This document shows, in pieces, positions 38,641-49,867 of a DNA stretch of 64,000 nucleotides (position 1 is its first letter; each line of letters opens with the position of its first letter). This stretch comes from Pictodentalium vernedei. Its lineage: Eukaryota; Mollusca; Scaphopoda; Dentaliida; Dentaliidae. The notes beneath the pieces were generated by a model, which made no database searches, had not been told where the DNA came from, and saw only the letters and a list, made by a program, of their open reading frames with translations. Both the position numbers and the translations under genes were made by a program. The stretch spans positions 391,893,217 to 391,957,216 of the forward strand of contig CM062294.1 in the NCBI GenBank assembly GCA_031216915.1, written 5' to 3'.

Positions 38641-39322
38641 AATTAGAGGTAGCAGCTAAGAGTAGCAAACCCCATGAAAAATTGCCCTGATACAATAACC
38701 TTGGTAATATATTACATTAAATTAACACAGCCACCGTTGGTAATATGTAATCAAACAATGCAGATAAGATTACATTTGGGACCAATAAAATTTCAAGTTC
38801 AAGGTCACTCTGCCCTTGACCTTTGGCACAATAGGGTTTTTCCTCTAGTCATGCTCAACCCACATGACAAGTTGGGTTCTTCGATCAGGAATGTGTAATT
38901 TTAATAATTAAGAGAGCCAAAACCAGCTCTGATTGATAAAATTTTAATTTCAAGGTCACTATGACCTTGACCTTTGGCATAATGACCTAAAAAATAAATA
39001 GGGTTCTTCCTTTAATCATGCTCTACCACAGGCCAAATTTAGTATCGACTGGGCAAGCAAAATTTCAATTAGAGAAGCCAACTCTGGTAAATGTTTAAGG
39101 TCAAGGTCACTGTGACTTTCACCTTTGGCAGAATGACCTCAAAATAAATAGGGTTCTTCCTATCACCATGCCTAACCCACATGCCAAATTTGGTTTCAGT
39201 CGGCCAAGCTGAATTTTAGTTAAAGAGCAGAAACCAACTCTGTCTGCAGACGGACATATGGATTGATGGACAGCGCCGTTTTTTTTACCAAAAAGTCTGA
39301 CATTGCAACAACACTCTAATAA
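38641..39322 (+). repeat. Tandem repeat, AAGGTCAC family
   Basis: Three units of about 150-160 bp with AAGGTCACTATGACCTTGAC, TAGGGTTCTTCCT and AGCCAACTCTG. Each unit has an inverted AAGGTCA/TGACCTT. A short GACGGACATATGG tract sits near 39250. Ends not determined. Confidence 0.65.
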
Positions 39323-39922
39323 TAAAACTAGAAAAACTGTGAGCACTGCTCACTAAATGATACCACCCACTCCCACCAAGAAACAACGGTAAAAGTGTGT
39401 TTAATGTAGAGAGCACGAACACTGACCCCCCCCCCCCCCCCCCCCCAACCCCCACACCTCCACCCCAAAGCTTGAACTGACAAAGACCATTTTTGATTAT
39501 GGGGAACTGTAAATATGAAAATATCTGAAGAGAAAATAGGAGGTGCACATCTGCAATGTATATAAAAGAATGTCTGAGAGTTTCAATGAAATTCGCCCAC
39601 TGGTATAAGAGGAGTAGCGGATAGCAGGAGTGTACCCCCCTAAAGCATCACAACAATTTGGCTAAGTTCATTTCGCCCTTTGGGAGAGAGTAAAAAATAA
39701 AAATACCTGAAAGCAAAATAGGAGGTGCACATCTATAATGTATAGAAAAGAATGCCTGTAAGTTTCAATGAAATCCACCCACTGGTTTAAGAGGAGTAGC
39801 GGATAGCAGATGTGTACCCCCAAAGCGTCACGGACGTACGGATGTATGGAAGTACGTAAGTACGGAAGTACGGACACCATGAATGCTATATACCGCCCAC
39901 TTTTCAAGTGGGTGGTATAACT
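39323..39922 (+). mobile_element. Tandem-repeat element, family A, copy 2 (complete)
   Basis: 5' hairpin GTGAGC-ACT-GCTCAC, then ATACCACCCACT. A 21-base C tract lies at 39426-39446. Two units follow, then a CGGACGTACGGATG tract and 3' hairpin CCCACTTTTCAAGTGGG with GTGGTATAA. Confidence 0.8.
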
Positions 39923-40079
39923 AGAGTGATGTCACGCATGCAGCCCGACTTTCCCAGGAATGGCAATGCTTAGACGCAAAATAGTCGGAGCCATTTTTTG
40001 TTAACAGTTTACCTAACGAATCTGCCATATCTGCACACGTGATATACAAAATTTGCTATTCAAATTTTATTTTTTCATT

Positions 40080-40155
40080 TCTCTACTTCAAAACATACCT
40101 CATGACCTATTAATGGAACAAATTTGATGAGCTTGTTCCAATAAGGAGTAATAAG
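40080..40155. repeat. Diverged member of the GAGCTCGTTCCAAT palindrome family
   Basis: CATACCTCATGACC, then GGAACAA, then GATGAGCTTGTTCCAATAAG: an imperfect inverted repeat related to the nearly perfect one at 46927-47034. Confidence 0.6.
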
Positions 40156-40169
40156 CCACGGTTAGAAGT

Positions 40170-41347
40170 AAATGAAAGAGTCAATGACACTGTAGCTCAA
40201 CTTGGATATGACAGGAATTAGTACTTGCTGTGACCAAGACAACTGAATAATGAATATGACAGGAATTAGTATTTGTTTTGGCCCAGTCAACAATAATAAA
40301 AGAATTACAAGGTGACTGTAATGGACTACAGATTAAGACCAATCATTGTAGATTATTATTTTTGTGTGGAAATTTTCAGTCCCAAACAAAATATGTTCAG
40401 ACTAAAATTTTTTCTTCTTCTTCTTCTTAAAATTGACCAAAATGCATCAAAACACAAAAAACTAATTTCTGGATTTTGGTCCAAAATTTTCTAAGTCCCA
40501 CCCGGACCCCAAATTTTCAGTGTAAAAAAATTTTTTTTTTTTTTGTCTTAAAATTGACCAAAACGCATAAAAAACCAAAAAACTAATTTCCGGATTTTGG
40601 TCCAAAATTTTCTAAGTCCCACCCGGACCCCTAATTTGCATAATTTATTCACGAGAAAAACTCTGTATTATATGTAATGTATCCCATGGTACTAAACATT
40701 CATACAAAAATTTATTCAAATCAGATCTTTCATTTGGAAGTTCTGCGCAAAAATCTGATTGCACTTAATTTTGAACAAAATGTCTGCTAGCGGCCATCTT
40801 GAATCTCAGACTGGACCCAAAAACACTCCTTCTCGTCCCACAGTGATAACAAAGGTACCCAAGAAGTTTCGTGAAGATCGGTTCATAAATACGGCCTCTA
40901 GCCCGAACCGTATTGGGATTTGCACTCACAGTGCTGACAGTAACACTAAATAAATCAAAGTTAGCCTAATTTACATAATTTACACACAAGAAAAAAAACT
41001 GTAATATATGTAATGTATCCCATGGTACTAAACATTCATACAAAAAATTATTCAAATCAGAGCTTTCATATGGAAGTTCTGTACAAAAAACAGATTTCTG
41101 CATCGTTGGTACAAAATGGCGGCTGGCGGCCAACTTGAATTTCGGATCGGACCCCAAAACACTCGTTCTCGTCCCACAGTCATAACAAAGGTACCCAAGA
41201 AGTTTCGTAAAGATTGGTTCATAAATACCGCCTCTAGCTCGAGCCGTATTGAATTGTTGACGGACAGATGGACAGACTGACAGACGGACAGATGGACAAC
41301 TGGCCATGGCATAAGCTCAAATTTGGCTTTGCCAAAGTTGAGCTAAA
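40170..41347 (+). mobile_element. Tandem-repeat element, family B, copy 3 (complete)
   Basis: 5' TGAAAGAGTCAATGACACTG, GTAGCTCAACTTGG. A leader differs from the other B copies and includes two CCGGACCCC-containing repeats at 40490 and 40620. Two units follow, then a GGACAGATGGACAGACTGAC tract, ATGGCATAAGCTCAAATTTG, hairpin TTTGGC-TTT-GCCAAA and GTTGAGCTAAAAA. Confidence 0.8.
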
Positions 41348-42155
41348 AATATAAAGATTTTTCTGCACTAGCCCAAATATTAACCGACAAATTTTCTTTG
41401 AAGTCAGGTGAACTAAAAATGAAAGTTTTTCGCCCCCCCCCCCCCCCCCCCCCCCCCTACAGATGTTGTATACCAAACATGAAAGGATTCTGACTGGTGG
41501 ATCTGAAGATTTTAAAAGAAATTTCCTCAAATTGCACCAAGTTAAACTTTTGGCTCCAATAGAAAGCCCAAATCTTAACCCAGGGACTAGCTTTGCACAA
41601 ACTTGAATCTGACCACCCTAGAGATGTTGTATAACAAATATGAAAAGATTGTGAATGGTGGACCTGAAGAAGAAGATTTTTTTGAATTTTTAAAAAAATT
41701 TATGGGTGCTATCAGATTTATGCCCCTTCTGGTGCCCCCTGTGGGCACGTCAAGTTTATTTGTAAAAACTTGAACTGACATATGATAAGGAACATGCACA
41801 GAAAATTTGGTTCAATTTGGTAGAGTAATTTCTGAGAAGTCGATAATGTAAAGTTCACGACGTACGAAGATGACGAGGGACGGCAAATGATAAATTAAGC
41901 TCCCTTCGGTGAGCTAAAAATGGATTGCACTAACTAAGGTACAAAATGGCTGCTAATAGCCATCTTGAATTTTGGACCGCACCCAAAAACACTCGTTCTC
42001 GTCCCACAGTGATAACAAAGGTACTCAAGAAGTTTTGTGAAGATCGGTTCGTAAATACGGCCTCTAGCCCAAGCCGTATTGAATTGTTGATGGACAGATG
42101 GACAGACAGGCCATGGCATAACCTCAAATTTGACTTATGTCAAAGTTGATCTAAA
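41348..42155 (+). mobile_element. Partial family C element followed by a family B 3' end
   Basis: 41348-41919 holds a stray GTCAGGTGAACTAAAAA end, a 25-base C tract (41433-41457), two C units and a C-type end CCCTTCGGTGAGCTAAAAA. 41920-42155 is one B unit with its GGACAGATGGACAGAC tract and AAGTTGATCTAAAAA. The two probably form a C-in-B nest whose left part is lost. Confidence 0.6.
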
Positions 42156-42669
42156 AATAAAAATTTTGGATGATTTTAAGAAAAACTTCAACTATTAATT
42201 TCACTTGTTTTGGGTAGAAGTACAAATGCATTAAACCATGTCAGTTAACATCTTATAACAGATTAAGAGAGAAATTTGGCAGCAGAGGCTTGAAAACAGG
42301 ATCTCTAGATCAAAAAGTGACCGTCTGGCCATCAGGATGATGAGAGGCCTTTATACCTTAAACACTACACACATTTCAATTCTTTTTGTGATTTATCAAC
42401 TGTGAATTTCACATGACCTTCCTCCTAATATCAGTCAAAATACTCACAATGCCACCAACTGATGAGGATTGGAAATGTAAGAGATCAAAACAAGTGCTCC
42501 CCCCCCCCCCCCCCCCCCCCCCCCCCCACTGCCAAACATAAGTTTCCAATCATTTAACTTTGTTGATATTGAATTAATAAATGTCTTATCTTATCTCCAT
42601 TAAACCATAGCACCAATACAGCAGGCCACCAAATGTGCCCATGGAACACTGATGCCACTTGATGCTAAA
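42156..42669. other. Intron sequence with a 29-base C tract
   Basis: C tract at 42499-42527. Nothing else recognised. Confidence 0.5.
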
Positions 42670-43085
42670 CTATATTTAGTGGTTAACTAAGTCTAAAAAG
42701 GGGCTTTTGCTCAAATTAAAAATTATCGCACCACTCAAAATCAAACCTGTCTGGTATATTGTCAACAATATGCTATATTCCAAGTTTGATTAAAATTGGA
42801 CACTTATAATTCAAGTTACTATCCAGAAACCAATATCAACATGTTTTCTAAGCTGGAAAAGGGCAATAACTCTGCCCCAAAATATCAGACCACGCCCACT
42901 ATCAATCCCAACCTGTATTATGTGGTTATAAACCTATGTGTAAAATTTTGTTTAATTTCCTTCAGTCAAACTGAAGTTACCATCCAGAAACCATATTGAG
43001 GACAGACGTACAGTATGTATGTACGGCAGACAGACAAGGGTAGGTAACACTTAATGCCCCTACCAAAATTGGCAGGGGCATAAAC
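42670..43085 (+). mobile_element. Tandem-repeat element, family G
   Basis: Two units of about 130 bp (GTTACTATCCAGAAACCA / GTTACCATCCAGAAACCA), a GGACAGACGTAC tract, then the 3' hairpin GCCCCTACC-AAAATT-GGCAGGGGC and ATAAACA. Same architecture as the other families. The 5' end is not clear. Confidence 0.6.
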
Positions 43086-43490
43086 AGTGTGAGAGCCAAG
43101 GCTTGATCTTACAATCCCTATCACATTGGATGACCAATTTACCATGATATCCAGACCTGGCTGCTCAGTAAGTCGTCTCTAAAACCTCAACTGCAACAGT
43201 CTTCAATTATAACAGCCAAATATATACTATAAATCATAAGTGAGTAACCAATTAAATTTTATTTCATATATGTGTTAAGACATGAGAAAACCCCTTTGTG
43301 GTAAAAATATACATGTTCTATGACAGTTCGAAAATGATAGGGATTTTAAAAGAAATTAGAAATCTTTAGAAGACCTGTTAAAATCTTAATTGATTTTCAT
43401 AAATTAGAAACTTGCAAAGCATTCTACAACTTTTTACAGTTGGTGTTTTCTACTGCAAAAATTATTCTCTTCTTAAACAGTAAGACTGAC
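43086..43490. other. Intron sequence beside the coronin exon
   Basis: No repeat or coding signal recognised. The intron donor GTCAGT occupies 43485-43490 on the minus strand. Confidence 0.5.
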
Positions 43491-43595
43491 CTTTCCACAT
43501 AAATAAATCATATTTGTATCAGAATCATAAAATGGAAATAAAACTGCATTGTTATTGTCTATTTCTTCCATGCAGACAGGTTTATCTAAGTCCTT
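43491..43595 (-). CDS. coro: Coronin, internal exon (late propeller blade)
   Basis: The 105-bp exon, exactly 35 codons, lies between acceptor TTTTTCTTTTTCAG and donor GTCAGT on the minus strand. It reads KDLDKPVCMEEIDNNNA then VLFPFYDSDTNMIYLCGK. The coronin family has the pattern (E)EPV...E.DTS.GVL.PFYDPDTN..YLCGK at this place, about residues 255-290 of the usual 460-residue protein. It joins the next exon (33035-33180) in phase 0 to give [14 protein letters not shown] looked for the preceding exon (expected to end ..SERQ.ALWD) to the right of here and did not find it, so the upstream intron is at least 20 kb. Neighbouring DNA is all repeats. Confidence 0.95.
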
Positions 43596-44161
43596 CTGAA
43601 AAAGAAAAAAACAGAAGTAAATTAACTTAAATTTCCTACACTTGATAATTTGGGACCAATCTGTCAAAATGGGCTGTAGAAAAAAGATGGGCTTGTTTTT
43701 TCCATTTCTGACCCACCTCCACCCCCAAAATCTGAATTCCTTCATCTAAATGGTATATAGAAAAGAAATACATTCAAACACAAAATATTTACAGTGCATA
43801 TAGGGGACATAAGAGACTCTTGATTATAAAGTATAGGGGATATAAGGGACTATTTTGTGTGTCCAAAATCGGACTCTTTCCCAATGGCATTTGGGCATAC
43901 TTTTCCTAATTCCAACCTAAAATATTTCAATTTCATTCTCCACTCAAAAGAAAAATTTAATTCACAATTGGCGCCCTGAACTGGGCATTCAAAAAGCCCT
44001 TAGAAAACCAATACTTGCCTATCTAAATAGGCGTAGGCAATGTCTGAATACAGAAGGTTATGGAAACACATGGATCACAGGATGTAACTGCCACTTTTGT
44101 AAAAGGAGGGATAATTCTAACTTGACAATGAAATGCTGTGTTATGGTTTAGATGAGTGCCA
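43596..44161. other. Intron sequence, nothing recognised
   Basis: A small direct repeat (ATAGGGGACATAAGAG / ATAGGGGATATAAGGG, about 43801 and 43837) is the only structure noted. Confidence 0.5.
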
Positions 44162-44545
44162 TTAGGCCCCACAAAGTAGATCTTGTTTCTCAGGCCATTA
44201 TTTGTAAAATTGCATGCGGGCGAGCGTTTTTTTAATTTTATTTTTTATTTCCGTAATTATTTCTTTGCCATCAAAAGCTCATGTTCTTGGTTTATGTTTT
44301 AGGCCTCATAATCTACAGAATAGCATTGGTAGTAGTGTATTTTGTCCCTTGAGAGCAAGAAGGCTTTGCTAAAGCCATCTTGCACTCAATGGACAAATTT
44401 ATCAATTTTAAATATCAGACATAAACCATTTAAGTTTTATTTTTTTTAAGTTTACATTGGTTATAAAAAGTGAGCATGCGGCTGCCAAAAGAACCATGTG
44501 AAGGGCCTGAGAAACAAATTTTTAATTTTTGTAGGCCTTATAAAA
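44162..44545 (+). mobile_element. Foldback element with central hairpin, copy 2
   Basis: Ends TTGTTTCTCAGGCC and GGGCCTGAGAAACAA. The central hairpin around 44345-44393 is less perfect than at 23637-23700 but its stem is kept (GCAAGAAGGCTTT / AAAGCCATCTTGC). Confidence 0.75.
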
Positions 44546-44689
44546 CTTACTTCTATATTAATGTTCCAGGTTCAGTTTGAAGGTAATTCTGCTGACCAAG
44601 CATCAAACAAAACGAAATATATACTCAAAAGTAATTTTGCAAACTATCTGTACTTAAAAATATCAAATTTTCCAAATGGAAAGGGTAGA

Positions 44690-44890
44690 TTTATTTATTT
44701 GTGTTTAAGGCCACTTTTAGCTATATCCTGACTGCAACACAAGTATAACATCATTTATACCAGTGCTGCCCACATTAGAGGAATTCCACCCCAGGTACTG
44801 ATGACCGGGTCCTATTTTACCAGTTAGAACAAAACTTGTTTACAACAATAAATAAGCACACATCCACTTCCAGGATTCCCACAGGAAAAA
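44690..44890 (+). repeat. SINE-like repeat, copy
   Basis: TTATTTATTTGTGTTTAAGG, then GAGGAATTCCACC, GGGTCCTATTTTACCAG and AAACTTGTTTAC. Same order as 45466-45690. Confidence 0.65.
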
Positions 44891-45071
44891 AGGGTGTTTA
44901 GAATCCTCACAGTGATGTATATATTCAAGGAATGCCCAAAACAATATTACTCATTTCAGTTTTCAAATGTCTGCAAAACCAAAATTTAAGTTCTTATATT
45001 TATTCAAGTTGTTCCCTAGGTTTTGCAAAGACCAAATAAAGTAATTTGCTCAGGTCAAAAACTTATGGGCC

Positions 45072-45372
45072 ACTATATTTATTTATTTATTGGTGTTTAA
45101 GGTCACATATTTATGCACAATGGCTAAACATGACCGTGACAGTTTTACGGGTGGAGGAAGCCGGAGTACCCGGAGAGAACCACCGAGCAACGACGAGCAG
45201 CTGCCAGCTCCCCAACATCGTAACTCCGCACTGCAGCACAGGCAGGGTTAGATTGGTTGAAGACATGCGCACCATCGACGTGCAGTACGCCTTAGTACAC
45301 AGCGTCATCGTGCCCCCACGCGGGTAATGGGGATGAAGTGTCTTGCCCAAGGACACAACGCGGTTGCCGCAG
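45072..45372 (+). repeat. SINE-like repeat, long variant
   Basis: TTTATTTATTGGTGTTTAAG, GCACAATGGCTAAACATGACC, GGTGGAGGAAGCCGGAGTAC, then a GC-richer stretch ending GGGGATGAAGTGTCTTGCCC and AAGGACACAACGCGG. The right part is unlike the shorter copies. It reads open in one frame, but this is a repeat, not a gene. Confidence 0.65.
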
Positions 45373-45465
45373 GTTTATGGGCCACTAAATTCCCCATGTT
45401 AGCAATATTGACCACTGTGCCAAAATTATATAATTGTTCCAAATCATGTGCAGTTTAGACTTGTA

Positions 45466-45690
45466 TTATTATTTACTGGTGTTTAGGGTCACATATTTCT
45501 GCACAATAGCTAATCGTGACCACAACATGGAGACAAAGACAAGTTTAGTCAATTGTTTATATCCATGTTGCCCATTTTAGAGGAATTCCATCCCAAGTAC
45601 TGGTGAGAGGGTCCTATTTTATCAGTAAAACAGAGCTTATTTACCACAGTTAACAAGCACTGACTACACTTCCCAGGGCCGCCATGGGTT
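45466..45690 (+). repeat. SINE-like repeat, short variant
   Basis: TTATTTACTGGTGTTTAGGG, GCACAATAGCTAATCGTGACC, CCATTTTAGAGGAATTCCA, GGGTCCTATTTTATCAG and AAACAGAGCTTATTTACC. Confidence 0.65.
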
Positions 45691-45861
45691 TACATTTGCG
45701 GTTCAATCACAGTTCTCAAAACAGCACATAGTTACATGTTAACCGGTAGCATGCAAACTTATTTTTAAATGTTATTTGTAACACAAGTATTTTTTTTTTA
45801 AAAGTACCTTCTACCAGCAAGGGGAGGCTTAGTTCATAATATTTTCTTGACATCTAATTGT

Positions 45862-45914
45862 TTGTTATAATTTATTGGAGTGCGCCATCAGACACTCTCC
45901 AATAAATTGTAACA
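45862..45914. repeat. Hairpin, about 21-bp arms
   Basis: TTGTTATAATTTATTGGAG and its complement CTCCAATAAATTGTAACAA, with a spacer of about 10 bases. Confidence 0.85.
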
Positions 45915-46659
45915 AAATTTTATATAAACATATTTTTTTCTACTTCCGAGAATACAACACAAGCAAATGCATACTCTCAACTGCCTAATAATAGTGTCAA
46001 TAGCATAATTAATTTTGCAAAAAAATTTCAGCGATCAGTATTATTCAGCAGTGAGGAAAAGAGGAGAAATCCCATTGCTATTCTCTATTTCAATCAAATA
46101 CCCTGACCATCGCTTCACTATTATTCAGCCATTAATATTACTAGGCAGGTAAGGATACAGTGTAAAGCCACTAAAGAGGCTGTCAGCACTTTTCAATAGA
46201 GCCATGATAGTGTCTTTTAGAATTCAACCCGTCAAATCACGAGAAAACAACCCCAAAATAAGTGCACAATTGTCAACGGACTGCTCACCTTTGGTGAGTA
46301 TGGTACCAAAAGTTGAGATCCAATCTATTTATAACAGACACATTTTCTTAATCCTATACAAATTTCTTGCAGCAAATGTTTCCCATATTGCAACTAGGAA
46401 ATTTAATGAACTGAATCTTTTTTTTTTTTGGACAGAACTCATTGAGCTCAGTAAAACACGACTTAATTGGTTGAATTCCTACTTGCATTATGGGAATAAA
46501 TAGCAGGTGAAAATTTTCATATTTTGTCATCCAGGGGGTAAAATGTTTGTGAATTATAGTATCTGAATTTATCTTATGACTCGTCTGGTTTGTTTTTCAC
46601 TTTAAAACATTTGATATTTTACTATCATATTAATCAAAGATAAATACAGCCTTCCGTCA

Positions 46660-46840
46660 ATTTCATTGGTCAATTTCAAAACTAGACAATTTGATTGGCT
46701 GAACAGAATAAAACTGGGCCACATTTTCATAATTTACATAATTAGAGTTGGGAGCTTTCATTGGTCAATTTCAAAACTGGACAGTTTGATTGGCTAAACA
46801 AAATACAACTGGGTCACATCTGCATAATTTCAGTAGGGAG
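46660..46840. repeat. Two direct repeats of about 80 bp, with ATTGG motifs
   Basis: Each unit reads TTTCATTGGTCAATTTCAAA, ACTRGACARTTTGATTGGCT, then AACTGGG(C/T)CACAT. Two ATTGG (inverted CCAAT) motifs occur per unit. A promoter role is possible but unsupported. Confidence 0.7.
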
Positions 46841-46926
46841 AATTTTCGTTATCTGTCGTATTTAGGGTAGGTTATATTGTATTAATCTTTCACCTACAAG
46901 AAAAAAGCCATTCATTTTTTTTATAT

Positions 46927-47034
46927 TTTCACTTTTTGCTTCCAAAACATAGGTTATGACCCTCATTGGAACGAGCTCAATGAGCTCGTTCCAATGAGGG
47001 GTCATAACCTATGTTTTGGAAGCAAAAAGTGAAA
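46927..47034. repeat. Near-perfect palindrome, about 53-bp arms
   Basis: TTTTCACTTTTTGCTTCC through AACATAGGTTATGACC to ATTGGAACGAGCTCA, one central A, then the complement. One base missing in the left arm is the only difference I see. Related pieces at 40080-40155 and 63946-64000. Confidence 0.93.
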
Positions 47035-47152
47035 AGTTTTAGTTATACGAGGATGTTTTTTCCAAGTGCCGTCTGCAACTCAAGTTAGATGATGGGTTAA
47101 AAAGTCATACTAAGTGGCTAATTTGTGCGTGTGTGTGTCATATGATAAATAG

Positions 47153-47294
47153 AATATGAAATGAGTGTTTTTCTCATATAATATTTATGAAACTCGTCCA
47201 AATTTTCCGTCTGGGCTCACCTGAGGCTTGCCAAAACGGAAAATTCTTACACTCATTTCATAAATATTATATGAGAAAAACACTCATTCCATAT
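47153..47294. repeat. Palindrome, about 58-bp arms and 25-base spacer
   Basis: Left arm includes AATGAGTGTTTTTCTCATAT and AATATTTATGAAA. The right arm is its complement, ending AAACACTCATTCCATATCC. The inner part is less exact around the AAATTTTCCGT/ACGGAAAATT ends. Confidence 0.9.
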
Positions 47295-47628
47295 CCTCTA
47301 TATATCTTTTGTTTTCTGTGACATATAACCAGAAATATCTGAAATGGATTTTTTGTGCGACACAGGGAAAGTAATGAAACTTCTAACTAGTACAGTACAA
47401 GAGGCCATAATGAGGATTTACTTAATAGTACCAGTGCCACAATTAAAAGGTTTCATATTTTGTGGATGTGCTTCATACAGGGGAGCCCACTTAATTGGAT
47501 ATCTCTTGACTGAATAACCCTGTTAATTGAATATAATTTCCCAACAAAAAAAACATTTACCATACCACCAGAACATATTTGACCTGTTGAGTATAGGTAT
47601 AGAGTAAAATCCTGTTAACTGAATAAAC

Positions 47629-49537
47629 AAGAGGCCCCATGGGGTCTGAAGCTCTCATCTTGAACAGAACACAATATAAACAGAGTCCAAGAATGAGTCT
47701 ACATTAAGCAATCCATCTCCATAGGCTACACTGCCAATCCTTGAGTCCCTCAGGAGTGACAAAAATAATCCGGGAATCATGCCTTTTCTTCAGTTGATCA
47801 TAGTGTAAAATGAAGAGCTCCCCTATGAAGCCCCTTGATACAACCTATGTGGATTAATCTTAGTTACACCTCTAGAGGGTACTGAATACAAAATTTTTAA
47901 TTTTTCAGCAAAATGGCTAATTCCGGCTTCCATTGGAAGCCCAAATATTAACCCAGTGACTCAATTTGAACACAGTTGAATCTGACTTCCCTAGAGATGT
48001 TGTGTACCAAAAATGAAAGCATTCTGACTGTTGGATCTGAAGAGAAATTTAAAAAAAATTTCTTCATATTGCACTAAGTTAAAATTTTGGGCTACCATAG
48101 CGAGCCTAAATATTAACCGATTTGAATAAACTTTAATCTGACCCCCTAGAGATGCTTATACCAAATATGAAAGCGTTCTGAATAGTGGATCTGAAGAAGA
48201 AGATTTTTGAAGAAATTCCCTCATATTGTACTAAGTTAAATTTCAGGTTTCCACATGGAGCCCAAATATTAACCCAGGCACTTGAATTGAACAACTGGAA
48301 TCTGACCCCCTTAGAGGTGTTGTATACCAAATATGAAAGCATTCCGACTGGTGGATCTGAAGAAGATTTTCAAAGAAATTTCCTCATATCGCACTAAGTA
48401 CAAATTTGGGCTACCATAGCGAGTCTAAAAATAAACCTAGGGATCTGATTTGAACAAACTTGAATCTGATCCCCCTAGAGATATTGCATACCAAATATGA
48501 AAGCAATCTGACTGGTGGATCTGAAGAAGATTTTTTAAAATTATTCCCCATATTGAACAAAGTTAAAATTTGGGCTTCTGTAGGAAGCCCAAATATTAAC
48601 CTAGGGACTTGGTTTGAACAATCTTGAATCTGACCCTCATAACAATGATATACACCAAACATTAAAAGATTCTGACTCGTGGTTCTGAAGAAGATTTTTA
48701 AAGAATATTCCCCATATTAACCTATGTACAAAATTTGGGCTCTTGTATTGATCTCAAATATGAACGAATGGGCTTTATTTTAACAAACTTGTATCTGACC
48801 CCCCTATGAATGCTGTTTACCGAATATCCAAAGATTATGAGGAGTGATTCTGGAGAAAAGATTTTTTAAAATTTTTGCAAATATGCTGACTCAGCATTTT
48901 TTCGATGTCCGTTACAGAACACCCTAACATAACCGATGGCAAATTTTTTTTACCACTCAATTCTACTGGTCCTAAGGATACTTCATACCAAATAACAGCT
49001 CTCTGTTCTGTGAAGTTTGGGAAATATGGGTGTTTGAAAATATTTCTATTTTTAGCTCCCAGGGTCCCCATAGGGATGCGGGAATTTTTTTTTTGCTTGG
49101 GTCAAATACTTATGACACAATAATATTACATACCAAATTTGGTTCAAACCAGACCATCGCTCAGAAAATAGAAATTTGGGGCGGAGCCAAAAATCTTTCC
49201 CCCTCCCATTACAAAGCCAAATATTGCTTCAAGAACGTCCTTTGAACAAACTTGATTCTACACCTCAAAAGGAAGCTCCATAGCAAATATCAAGACATTG
49301 TTCATGAGAAGAAGATTTTAAAAATATTTTGGAGCTTTTTCCCCCACTCCCTCCCTATGGGCCTGGGCCTGTTGAGTTGAACAAAAATGCAATGCCCCTT
49401 TGGAACCATCACTCACACAAACTTTCACTTGAATTGGCCCAGTGTGTTTGGAGAAGACCAAAACATAGTGTTGATGGTCGCTGGATGGAGAGCGATGAGA
49501 TTAGCTCAGCATGACTTTGTCAAGATGAGCTAAAAAT
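47629..49537 (+). mobile_element. Tandem-repeat element, family C, copy 2 (with B-like terminal arms)
   Basis: 5' AACAAGAGGCCCCATGGGGTC (hairpin GGCCCC-AT-GGGGTC), then AGCTCTCATCTTGA. About seven C units follow, then a unique 3' part (48895-49480) shared with 61280-61600, GTCGCTGGATGGAGAGCGATG, and the 3' hairpin CATGACTTTGTCAAGATG with GATGAGCTAAAAA. The arms CATCTTGA / TCAAGATG pair. Confidence 0.78.
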
Positions 49538-49624
49538 CTTGTAACCTGTCGAAAAATTACACTGACTCTCCCCAGCAGTTTTCCTTTGTTTATAAACCTA
49601 TTTGGCCTCAGTACATCGAATACA

Positions 49625-49690
49625 GGCATTTAATCTATTATATCTTGTTTGACAGAGCTCTGTCAAACAAGATATAATAGAATAAATGCC
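49625..49690. repeat. Palindrome without spacer, about 33-bp arms
   Basis: GGCATTTAATCTATTATATC, TTGTTTGACAGAG, then the complement. The inner 23 bp are perfect. Centre AGAGCTCT. Confidence 0.93.
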
Positions 49691-49867
49691 AAATTTATCT
49701 CTCGAATACAGGAAAGTAACACAATCCCTGTTAATTGAATACTCCTGTTAACTGAATAATTTTCAATGGTAAAGTGGTTATTCAATTAACTGGGTTCCAC
49801 TTTACTAACACAGAAGTAAATATTTTTGTTTATGTGGATTTGTTTTGTCACATTTTATTGGAAACTG

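Larger units (their letters stand above)
47478..49802. mobile_element. pogo/Tigger-like element split by a family C element
   Basis: Left end CAGGGGAGCCCACTTAATTG after TA. The right end is the complement of AAGTGGAACCCAGTTAATTG followed by TA. The left 150 bp and right 265 bp flank the C element at 47629-49537. The right part contains the palindrome at 49625-49690. No transposase seen. Confidence 0.6.

Noticed and set aside
41052-41530. Frames rich in CPSVRLSVC-type repeats
   Set aside because: They are the translated GGACAGAC microsatellite on the minus strand.
45046-45327. 93-codon open frame
   Set aside because: It is the long variant of the SINE-like repeat; the same phrases occur in non-coding fragments at 590-725.
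46204-46503. 99-codon plus-strand frame
   Set aside because: Has a run of phenylalanines from a T tract and no family resemblance.
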